DNA of 64,000 nucleotides from JBMYRH01 sp049602155 (GTDB taxonomy: Bacteria; Myxococcota_A; UBA9042; PHBI01; JBMYRH01). Under the pieces are notes generated by a model, which worked only from the letters and a program-made list of their open reading frames with translations, ran no database searches and was not told the DNA's origin. The translations under genes and the position numbers were made by a program. The stretch is from the NCBI GenBank assembly GCA_049602155.1, contig JBMYRH010000009.1, forward strand, positions 170,709 to 234,708. Direction: 5' to 3'. Shown here piece by piece: positions 32,645 through 40,468 of this stretch (the first letter of the stretch is position 1; each line of letters opens with the position of its first letter).

Positions 32645-34563
32645 GGTGCGGGCTGGGTGTCGTTGAGGAGCCTGTCGATCGTCTGTGAGAGGTCGTCGGG
32701 GCTGGCGCCAAAGGACAGATCGTAGCGCTGGCCGTTAAAGAGCAGCGTAGGGGTCCCCATCAAGCCGATGCGCTGACCCTCACGGATGTCCGCATCGATG
32801 GCTTGGGCTGTCGTAGGCTCCGAGAGGCACACGCCGAAGCGCGTCATGTCGAGTCCGATGGCTGCGGCGACCTCTTGGATGACGGCGGCGCTCAGCTCCT
32901 CAAAGCGCACGCTGAGGCCATCGTGCATGGGCCAAAACTTCTCCTGGTCATAGGCGCAATACGCGGCCTCGGCGGCGGGGCGCGCCGCTTTGTGGAAGCT
33001 CAAGGGGAAGTGCTTCACCGTGACGGCCACGCGACCTGCGTAGCGCTGATAGACCTGCTGAAGGTTCTGCTCAAGGCTCGCGCAGTAGGGGCATTGGTAG
33101 TCGGCGAAGACGACCAATTGGACCGGGGCCTCGGCGTTGCCTCGTGTGGGAGCGCGCGCCATATCCAGGGGCACGACGCGCTCCTCAAGGGGCTCGAGGA
33201 CTTGGGCGTGTTGCATCAGAGCAGGGTAGACCTCTGTGATCGGTTGACCTTCGGCGACTGAGGCGCGCACTCGGGCGAGCTCGGCGTCGACGATCGCGCT
33301 CAGGGCCTTCGCGGGCATCGCGCCCACGATCTGACGACCATTGATGAAGGTCGTGGGCGTCCCTCGGGCGCCGACGGTTTGCGCCAAGATGCCGTCTTCG
33401 CGGATCAGGGTCCGCACGTTCCCCGCGTCCGCGCACGCTTGAAGGGCCACCATATCGAGCCCCTCTGCCTGCGCTTTCCGTTGTACCGCCGACCCATGCA
33501 CCTGGTTGTCCGCGAAGAGCGCCCGGTTGACCTCCCAGAATTTCCCCTGCTCAGCGGCACACAGCGCGGTCACCGCCGCCTCTCGCCCGAGGGGGTGAAT
33601 GGACAAGGGCAAGTGCTTGAGGACGATCCCGATGTCGTCCCCATATTGCCCTTTCATCGCGCTCAACGTGTTCATCAATGTGCGACTGTGGCTGCATTGA
33701 TAGCCGACGAAGGAGACCAGGGTCACCAGGGCCTTTTGCCGATCTCCGAGGAAGGGATCTGACGGTCGAATCGTCGCGCGAAAGAGCGGCTCGTTGTCTG
33801 CCCCCGGCGTGGGGTTGCGCGCGGCCTGTGTCGCCGGGTCCTCCGCCTTGGGAGCGGCCTTTCCCTCGTAGAGATAGGCGTGAAGAGCTGCACTGTTCGT
33901 GCGTGTGCGCGATTGACGGTAGGCCGCCGCTGCCTCAGCCGTCATCAGACCCTTCCCAGCCATCGCGATCTCGATGTCGATGATCTTCTTGAAGGAGGCG
34001 AAGGGCTTGGCCCCGCGGACCATCGTCCCGTTGATAAAGAACGCTGGTGTCCCAGTGACCCCCAAGGCTATCCCGACCTGTTTGTTGGCCTCGATGAATG
34101 CCTGGGCTTCAGGGCTCTTGAGCCCCTCATTGAGCGCCTCAAGGGTGATGCCATGACGCATCGCCACCCTGCGTGTGTGAACGGTCGAGAGGTTGCTTTG
34201 CTCGGCGAAGAAGGTGTCCGCCATTTCCCAAAATTTGCCGCTCTTTTGTGCAACACGGCTCGCCAACGCTGCTTGAAGCGCTTGGTCGTGGAAGGGGAGA
34301 GGTTGGTGAAGGAAGGCCAGCCTCACCTGCTGCGGATAAGCCTCCAAGACCTGCTTGAGGACGGCCTGCGTTTTTGCGCAGTGTGGACACTCGAAGTCGC
34401 CGACCTCCACGATCTCAACGACGGCGAGGTTCGCGCCTCTGACGGGAAGGGCTTGGCCCTCTAGGCTCTGTGACCAAGCCTTGGGGGCGACAAGGATGAG
34501 GCCGAGCGCGAGGGCGATCCCAGCCTTACGGAATCCCCGGAGCGTCTTCCTGTGTATAGGCAT
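32641..34563 (-). CDS. Exported protein with three tandem DsbA/thioredoxin-like domains
   Basis: The likely start is 34563 (MPIHRKTLRG), followed by a signal peptide to about residue 32 (KAWSQ). Three DsbA-like domains of about 200 residues follow. The first has DFECPHC (Cys59-Cys62) with GTPAFFINGT; the second has GYQCSHS (Cys290, Ser293) with GTPTTFINGR; the third has DYQCPYC (Cys491-Cys494) with GTPTLLFNGQ. The middle domain lacks the second active-site Cys. Its cis-Pro loops are intact. It is probably a periplasmic thiol oxidase, isomerase or scaffold. It fits a genome with very many Cys-rich exported proteins. It is coupled to carF by a four-base overlap. Confidence 0.9.
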   Translation of the reverse strand: MPIHRKTLRGFRKAGIALALGLILVAPKAWSQSLEGQALPVRGANLAVVEIVEVGDFECPHCAKTQAVLKQVLEAYPQQVRLAFLHQPLPFHDQALQAALASRVAQKSGKFWEMADTFFAEQSNLSTVHTRRVAMRHGITLEALNEGLKSPEAQAFIEANKQVGIALGVTGTPAFFINGTMVRGAKPFASFKKIIDIEIAMAGKGLMTAEAAAAYRQSRTRTNSAALHAYLYEGKAAPKAEDPATQAARNPTPGADNEPLFRATIRPSDPFLGDRQKALVTLVSFVGYQCSHSRTLMNTLSAMKGQYGDDIGIVLKHLPLSIHPLGREAAVTALCAAEQGKFWEVNRALFADNQVHGSAVQRKAQAEGLDMVALQACADAGNVRTLIREDGILAQTVGARGTPTTFINGRQIVGAMPAKALSAIVDAELARVRASVAEGQPITEVYPALMQHAQVLEPLEERVVPLDMARAPTRGNAEAPVQLVVFADYQCPYCASLEQNLQQVYQRYAGRVAVTVKHFPLSFHKAARPAAEAAYCAYDQEKFWPMHDGLSVRFEELSAAVIQEVAAAIGLDMTRFGVCLSEPTTAQAIDADIREGQRIGLMGTPTLLFNGQRYDLSFGASPDDLSQTIDRLLNDTQPAP

Positions 34564-34641
34564 GCGGCGGACCATAGTGGGCAAGCGACGTGGTGACAAC
34601 CCTCAGACAACCGTCGTGCTGAACTCCGGATTCCCTCTCCG

Positions 34642-36222
34642 CTAGGCGCGCGGCGTGACCGGCGTCGTGGGGTAGCTCGCTGTGGCGCGTGCCCCGGCCT
34701 CGACCGCCGCCATTAGCGCGAGGACCAAGTCTTCACGATAGGGCATCGCCGCGATCTGCACCCCGACAGGCAGCCCCGCAGTACCGGCCTCGACGAGCGC
34801 CGCCTTGCGGTCGACGCGGTCGGGGCGTCGCCCTGTGGGCGCGGGTCTCTGTGTCTCATCGTCACGGACGCGGCTCACGGGCACGACCCCGGCCGGGAGG
34901 TTCAAGAAGTTGTAGCGCATGGCGTAGCAACCCGCGGGCGTGAAGTCGCCGGATTGGCGATGTCCGACGGCGGGGGTCGCGTGAGGGGGGCAGAGCACCG
35001 CGTCGAGGCCAGCGGCCGCCCAAGCGTCCAGCGCGGCGAGCCTCAGGGCAGCCCTGCGGTAGGTCAGGTGCCAATAGGTTGCGACGGACTTCTCTCCGAT
35101 CTGCCGCAGCACTTGGGCGACGCGGACCTCACCGCGGCTGTGGATGACGCTCGTGGCGATACGCCGCACCCAGCCAGGGAGCAGCGCGGTCCGCATCAAC
35201 TCATGGAGCTGGGGGGTGACGACTTCACCTTGGAGGGCCGCCTTACCGGTGACGCCACCATCGGAGGAGAGGGCGGCGTAGTAGGTCTCGATGATCTCTT
35301 GGGCCAGTGGCGGCTCATACTGGACCACGTCGCACCCCGCTGCCCGGAGGTGCTCCGCGGCCTCTTCGACCCCACGCATGACGCTCGCCGCAGGGGTGAT
35401 AAAGCCATCGTCGGTAAAGACCCCAACTCTGAGCCCGCTCAGGTTGACCTGGGAGGGGTCGGCGACTGCCACGGGAGCCACCGAGGGATCAAGCTTGGCC
35501 ATGGCGCCTGGATCTAAGGCGCCAAAGAGCGTCGCGACATCACGCACCGTGCGCGCCATGGGCCCGCACTGGCCTCGGACGACCTCTTGCCCGGTCAGGC
35601 CGGTGAAGGAGCCGCGGTTGGACCATCGGTCTACTGTGGGCTTGAGGCCCGCGATGCCTGAGAAGGCGGCTGGGACGCGGATGGAGCCGCCGATATCTGT
35701 GCCGACACCCCATGGGCTCATCCCGCTCGCGATCGCTGCGCCCTCACCACCGCTCGATCCGCCGGGGGCGCGCGTGAGGTCCCACGGGTTGTTCACTGCA
35801 CCCCAGATCGGGTTCTCGCTCTCGTGACTCAAGAGCAGCTGGGGGATGTTGGTCTTGCCCAGCACGATCGCACCCGCCTCACGGAGGAGCTGGACGACGA
35901 CCGCGTCCTTATCTTGGATGTCGCCTTGTCGCTTCGCTAGGCCCAGGGTGCTCGCGACACCTTGGGTCGCCATCGACTCCTTGATGCTGATCGGGATGCC
36001 GTGTAGTGGCCCTCGGGATCGACCGGCTGCGCGCTCTTCATCCGCGCGCTTGGCTTCGGCCAGTGCTTGCTCGTCGAAGCGGTGGACGAAGGCGTTGAGA
36101 TCGCCATCGACGGCGTCGGCGCGCGCGAGGTGTGCCTCGATGAGCGCCACAGACGTGGTCTCACCACGTGTGAGCAACGCGCCCATCTCCACTGCGTCGT
36201 GTTCGTACAGCTCTGTCATCAT
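34642..36222 (-). CDS. Amidase-signature family hydrolase
   Basis: The Ser-cisSer-Lys triad of the amidase signature family is seen: PISIKES (Lys), the Gly/Ser-rich RAPGGSSGGEGAAIASG (cis-Ser) and GTDIGGSIRVPAAF (nucleophile Ser). C-terminal blocks include PHATPAVG and PVGVQI. The start at 36222 has an upstream GGCGGAG. At 526 residues it is within the range of amidases and fatty-acid amide hydrolase-like proteins, which cleave small or lipid amides. It is not next to gatB or gatC and is longer than typical GatA, so a free amidase is more likely. The substrate cannot be told. Confidence 0.9.
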   Translation of the reverse strand: MMTELYEHDAVEMGALLTRGETTSVALIEAHLARADAVDGDLNAFVHRFDEQALAEAKRADEERAAGRSRGPLHGIPISIKESMATQGVASTLGLAKRQGDIQDKDAVVVQLLREAGAIVLGKTNIPQLLLSHESENPIWGAVNNPWDLTRAPGGSSGGEGAAIASGMSPWGVGTDIGGSIRVPAAFSGIAGLKPTVDRWSNRGSFTGLTGQEVVRGQCGPMARTVRDVATLFGALDPGAMAKLDPSVAPVAVADPSQVNLSGLRVGVFTDDGFITPAASVMRGVEEAAEHLRAAGCDVVQYEPPLAQEIIETYYAALSSDGGVTGKAALQGEVVTPQLHELMRTALLPGWVRRIATSVIHSRGEVRVAQVLRQIGEKSVATYWHLTYRRAALRLAALDAWAAAGLDAVLCPPHATPAVGHRQSGDFTPAGCYAMRYNFLNLPAGVVPVSRVRDDETQRPAPTGRRPDRVDRKAALVEAGTAGLPVGVQIAAMPYREDLVLALMAAVEAGARATASYPTTPVTPRA

Positions 36223-36278
36223 GTGCTCCGCCGGTGAACTCCGACATCATAGGGGGTCTCGCCGCTGCGTCGAGTCGA

Positions 36279-36971
36279 TCAGCGGTCCCAAGCGATGAAC
36301 CACGCCGAGAAGGCCTCGATCATCGCGCGGTCACGGGCGAAGAGCTGGTCGTGAGCGCTGACAGGGAGGTCATCGGAGTAGTAGACGAGGTCGTAGTGGG
36401 TCGCTCTTTGAAAGGCTGGGCGCTCGGGGTCGCTCGGGGTGAGGATCATCGTCAAGGTACGATCGTCCGTGGCCAACTTCACCTCCGCGACGCGCGCCCA
36501 GCGGGTCATCTCGCTGACCCCGATGAGGCGCCAACCCTCGGGGTTCGGGAGGGCCTCGCTCCCGAGGGCTGCCTCCACGGCGTCGGGGAGCTGGTCGAGG
36601 AGCGCGTCGACAGGGTCTCCTGTGATCGGAGCCACCCGCGCAGTCTCCAAACGGAGCGTGGGGCCCTCGGCCAACTCCGCCAGCGCGTGACAGAGTATGT
36701 GCGCGAGGGTGCGGAGCGCCTCGGGGGCCTCCTCGTCGCTGAAGTCGACGAGCCCGGGGCCGCGGCGATAGCTGGCTCCGTAGCGGGGGCCACGGGCGAA
36801 CGCTGGGCCCTCGTCTTCCGTCCAATCAATCCCGATCCCAGGCTCGTCTCGGCCTGGGGGGTGCAGCTGGATCTCGACCGTCGCTTCACCTCGGCGTCGT
36901 GGCTCCGAGAGCGTCCATCCGGGGGGCATCAGGGGGGCGAGGGTGGCCTGAGCGGCGTGCAGGATCGTCAT
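36279..36971 (-). CDS. Uncharacterised protein
   Basis: A 230-residue acidic protein with no signal peptide, membrane segment or Cys pattern. It looks folded (TWSEPRRR-like loop, then PGIGIDWTEDEGPAF, and a C-terminal FSAWFIAWDR). I do not recognise the family. The start codon at 36969-36971 sits directly against an in-frame ATG of the opposite strand at 36970, so only one of those two starts is likely used as drawn. I place the opposite gene's start 78 bases further on, which leaves room for promoters. Confidence 0.55.
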   Translation of the reverse strand: MTILHAAQATLAPLMPPGWTLSEPRRRGEATVEIQLHPPGRDEPGIGIDWTEDEGPAFARGPRYGASYRRGPGLVDFSDEEAPEALRTLAHILCHALAELAEGPTLRLETARVAPITGDPVDALLDQLPDAVEAALGSEALPNPEGWRLIGVSEMTRWARVAEVKLATDDRTLTMILTPSDPERPAFQRATHYDLVYYSDDLPVSAHDQLFARDRAMIEAFSAWFIAWDR

Positions 36972-37047
36972 GATGGCATCGTATCAGTTCACGCCGCGTT
37001 TGACGTCAGTAGGGCGATTGCAGGACCATCATCGGCTGGAGGGACGG

Positions 37048-39195
37048 GTGAAGACCGACCAAGCCTACATCACGTTGAACGCACAGTTCATCGACGCGGT
37101 GATCCATCGATGGGAGATCATCGTGGAGCACCACATTCAATGTCGCTACGGTGCCTTTGAAGATGCCGCTGCACGCCAAGCGGGAGAGGAGGTGTATGTC
37201 GCCTCCCTGGCTCGGGTCGATGATGCGCTGGCCTCACTGCGCAAGAAGGCACATCAGCGCTTCCCGCTCGATCAGGTGATCGTCACGTATGGGCTGGACG
37301 ATGTGGAGGCCTCCATCCTGCAGCTCGCCCTAGTGCCTCAGCTCGACCTGACCTTCCGGACTCGCGTCGCGCGCTACCACAACAATATCCTGCACGACGT
37401 CATCGACGTCGACATGGCGTTAGCGCTCCTCTTCCCTGACCGTGAGCGTCGCCTCCAAGCGCGCGCGTATTTCGCGACGGCGTCACCGCTCCTAGATAAC
37501 CGCTTGCTGACGCTGGCCCGCGCCAAAGAGCCCAAGGGCTCGGGGCTGTTGGCGCAGGAGTTGCGCCCCCCGGAGCGTTTGGCGGACTTTGTCCTGTGTC
37601 GACGAAGCTTGGACTCTTCATTGGTCCACTTTGCCGAGCTGGTGGAGCCCACCATCACCTTTACTGATGTCGCGCTGCCGGACGAAGATAAGGGCAACCT
37701 TAGGAACTTGGTGAAGCACTTCGAGCGCATCGACGCCCCGGATGGGGTCGTCGGTATCGCGGCGCCTTTCCCGGTCGGCGTCGGGATGACCATTCAGCTT
37801 GTGGGGCCGCCTGGGACGGGGAAGTCGATGATCGCCCGGGCGATCGCCCGGGAGCTCGGCCGGGTCATGATTCAGGTCGACTGTGGGACCTTGAACGGGC
37901 TGACGACCGACTTTGTGCAGACCGTCGACGCGCTGGTCACGGAGGCGCGCGTCCAGGGCGCGATCTTGGTCTTTGATCGGTGTGAGCCGCTGTTCGCGAA
38001 GGGGAACCCCCGCCTCCCCCCCGTGCTCCATGAGCTGGAGCGCTTCGGGGGCTTGGCCATCCTGACGACGAGCCGCCCCGAGGAGATAGACCCAGGGGTC
38101 GAGCAGTTCGTCGTGTGGCAGATGGACATGGGGCTGCCTGAGATGAAGGAGCGCCAGACCATCTGGGAGCTCCACGTTCCTGAAGCTGCTGAGCTGGCGT
38201 CGGACGTTGACCTCGAGGACTTGGCGACGCGCTTCGAGGTGACCGGCGGTCAGGTGCGTAACGCATGGGCTGTCGCCGTGCGGCGCGCCGAGGCCCTCCA
38301 AGGGGGGGACTCGAAGAGAAAGCCGACCATCGACCAGGCGATCTTGCGCAGCGCTGCCCAGGCTCAGATCCGCGCCAATATGGAGGACTACTCCGTCCGC
38401 TCTAAGGTCGAGCTGTCGATGGATGCGCTGGTCCTACCTGATGAGACCCACGCGCTGATCGATGAGGTCCTGCAGGCCTGTAGGAATCGCGTCTTTGTCA
38501 TGTCCAAGTGGGGTTTTGGGCGCCGCTTGGTCACGGGTAAAGGCATCTGCGTGCTCTTCAAGGGCGAGCCGGGGACGGGCAAGACCTTTTGTTCTGAGAT
38601 CTTGGCAAGCGAGCTCGGGATGAAGCTCTACCAAGTCTCCATCCCGAAGATCGTCAGCAAGTACATCGGTGAGACGGAGAAGAACATCTCGAAGATCTTC
38701 CACTCCGCCCGCGCCAGCCACTCCATGTTGCTCTTCGACGAGGCGGACTCGCTCTTCACCAAGCGGGTCTCCGTCGAGAATGCCATCGATCGTCACTCCA
38801 ATATGGAGACGAACCTCTTGCTGCAGGAGATCGAGCGCTTCGAGGGCATCACCATCCTCACGACGAACCTCGACAAGAACATGGACGACGCCTTCGCGCG
38901 CCGCATCCAGTTCAAGATAGACTTTCCCTTTCCTGACGACACCCACCGGTCCCTCATCTGGAGGCGCCTCATCCCGACCGAATGTCCCATCGCAGATGAC
39001 ATCGACTTCGACGAACTCGGTGCCAATTTCGAGCTCTCCGGTGGGCATATTAAGAACGCTGTCGTTCGCGCCGCCTACCGCGCTGCCGCACGAGACGGTG
39101 CGATCACCTATGACGATGTTGAATTTGCGGCCGAGCAAGAATGCAAAAATGCAGGTAAGCTCTTCCGCACCTCTTCCAGGAGTGACGATTGGTAG
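37048..39195 (+). CDS. Winged-helix double-AAA+ ATPase, related to eCIS-associated ATPases
   Basis: I favour GTG 37048, preceded by GGAGGG; an ATG at 36970 would collide with the divergent gene. The N-terminal region (about 40-170) resembles the winged-helix part of AAA ATPases found with extracellular contractile injection systems. AAA-1 has GPPGTGKS (253-260) and ILVFDRCE (atypical Walker B). AAA-2 has GEPGTGKT (506-513), the segment VSKYIGETEKN, LLFDEAD (Asp564, Glu565), TTNLDKNMD and ARRIQFKIDFPFP. About 715 residues. It is coupled by a seven-base overlap to the lamin-tail lipoprotein. No sheath or baseplate gene is adjacent; a tail-tube gene is at 9508-9942. Confidence 0.82.
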   Translation: MKTDQAYITLNAQFIDAVIHRWEIIVEHHIQCRYGAFEDAAARQAGEEVYVASLARVDDALASLRKKAHQRFPLDQVIVTYGLDDVEASILQLALVPQLDLTFRTRVARYHNNILHDVIDVDMALALLFPDRERRLQARAYFATASPLLDNRLLTLARAKEPKGSGLLAQELRPPERLADFVLCRRSLDSSLVHFAELVEPTITFTDVALPDEDKGNLRNLVKHFERIDAPDGVVGIAAPFPVGVGMTIQLVGPPGTGKSMIARAIARELGRVMIQVDCGTLNGLTTDFVQTVDALVTEARVQGAILVFDRCEPLFAKGNPRLPPVLHELERFGGLAILTTSRPEEIDPGVEQFVVWQMDMGLPEMKERQTIWELHVPEAAELASDVDLEDLATRFEVTGGQVRNAWAVAVRRAEALQGGDSKRKPTIDQAILRSAAQAQIRANMEDYSVRSKVELSMDALVLPDETHALIDEVLQACRNRVFVMSKWGFGRRLVTGKGICVLFKGEPGTGKTFCSEILASELGMKLYQVSIPKIVSKYIGETEKNISKIFHSARASHSMLLFDEADSLFTKRVSVENAIDRHSNMETNLLLQEIERFEGITILTTNLDKNMDDAFARRIQFKIDFPFPDDTHRSLIWRRLIPTECPIADDIDFDELGANFELSGGHIKNAVVRAAYRAAARDGAITYDDVEFAAEQECKNAGKLFRTSSRSDDW

Positions 39196-40433
39196 TCTTT
39201 TACCGTGCCTTGATAGTGGCCCTCTCAGTGGGTCTCCTCGCTAGCGCCTGCGCTGATGACGCGACGCCAGCCGACGCTGACCCGACCTCAAACGCCACGG
39301 ACGACACGTCCGGTGAGGATGACGGTGCCTCTGATAATGACGGCACGACCTCACCCCCCGGAGATGACGGTGATGACGTGACTAGTGCCTCGGATGACGC
39401 GAGCTCTGATGATGATGGAGAGGGGGCAGACGATGTCTCGGAGCCCGAGCCTGAGCCCGACACGGAGACGCCTGATGAGGAGGACACCGAAGAGCCTGCG
39501 CCCAGTTGGCCCGAGGTCGTGATCAATGAGGTCGCTCCCTCTGGTGCGCCTGCGGACTGGATCGAGATCATGAACCGCAGCGGTGACGAGGTCGACTTGA
39601 GCGGCTGGACCGTGACCGATGATGATCCCGAGCATGTGCACGCGTTTGACTCCGGTCAGACGCTCGGCGCTGGCGCGTATTTGCTCTTGCTCAAAGAGGA
39701 CGCGGGCGGCTTCACCTTTGGCCTCGGCGACGCGGACTCGGTCATGCTCTATGCACCTGATGGGACCGTCGTCGACAGCACGACCTGGGAAGATGGTCAG
39801 TCCCCCGCCGACACTTCATGGGGTCGGATGCCGAACGGCACGGGCGACTTTATGACCCTAGAGACCCCGACACCCGGTGGGGCGAATGCCTCGAACGCGC
39901 CGCAAGACTGCGGCAATGACGCGATTGAGTTGGGCGAGGTCTGTGACGGCACAGCGCTTGATGATGAGAGCTGCGAGAGCTTCAATTTCGCCTCCGGTGA
40001 CCTCGCCTGCACGGTCGCTTGCGATGACTTCGACACCTCAGGCTGCGTGCCTCCGTCACGGATCGTCGTCATCAATGAGGTCACCAGCAGCGACGATGAC
40101 CGAATCGAGCTCCTCAACGTGAGCATCATCCCTGTAGTCATCTCCGGTTGGACGCTCTCTGACAAGGACACTGCGGAGCCTGACCAGCTCTTCACGATCC
40201 CACCGGGGCTCTCTCTCGCTCCCGGTGCGTACGCCGTCTTCACAAAGGATGTGGATCACGACTTCGGGCTCGGTGGTAACGACAAGCTCGTCCTCCGTGA
40301 CGAGACCGGGACGCTCATCGACAGGGTGAATTGGTCCAAGGACGAGGCAGTGGTCTCTTACTGCCTCATCCCCGACGGTGGGGACACCGCCCAGGTCTGC
40401 GATGAACAGACCTTCGGTGGTCCGAACGACTAA
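39189..40433 (+). CDS. Lipoprotein with two lamin-tail domains
   Basis: The frame starts at TTG 39189, with AGGAG a few bases upstream, and overlaps the AAA gene's end by seven bases. The signal peptide ends in LLASAC. Residues about 23-105 are extremely acidic (D/E/S/T/G). Two lamin-tail domains follow: one at about 112-230 (VVINEVAPSGAPADWIEI, LSGWTVTD, GAYLLLLK) and one at about 290-410 (VVINEVTSSDDDRIELLNVS as blocks, SGWTLSDKD, GAYAVFTKD). Between them is a small Cys cluster (CGNDAIELGEVCDG). In bacteria lamin-tail domains occur in surface and secreted proteins. Coupling to an AAA ATPase is unexplained. Confidence 0.82.
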   Translation: MVVFYRALIVALSVGLLASACADDATPADADPTSNATDDTSGEDDGASDNDGTTSPPGDDGDDVTSASDDASSDDDGEGADDVSEPEPEPDTETPDEEDTEEPAPSWPEVVINEVAPSGAPADWIEIMNRSGDEVDLSGWTVTDDDPEHVHAFDSGQTLGAGAYLLLLKEDAGGFTFGLGDADSVMLYAPDGTVVDSTTWEDGQSPADTSWGRMPNGTGDFMTLETPTPGGANASNAPQDCGNDAIELGEVCDGTALDDESCESFNFASGDLACTVACDDFDTSGCVPPSRIVVINEVTSSDDDRIELLNVSIIPVVISGWTLSDKDTAEPDQLFTIPPGLSLAPGAYAVFTKDVDHDFGLGGNDKLVLRDETGTLIDRVNWSKDEAVVSYCLIPDGGDTAQVCDEQTFGGPND

Positions 40434-40468
40434 GTCACGAAGCCCCGTGGTCCGACCTCCCCGGAGCG

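Noticed and set aside
36970..37047. ATG 36970 as the start of the double-AAA gene
   Set aside because: It would overlap the divergent gene's start and leave no promoter space; GTG 37048 has a good GGAGGG upstream.
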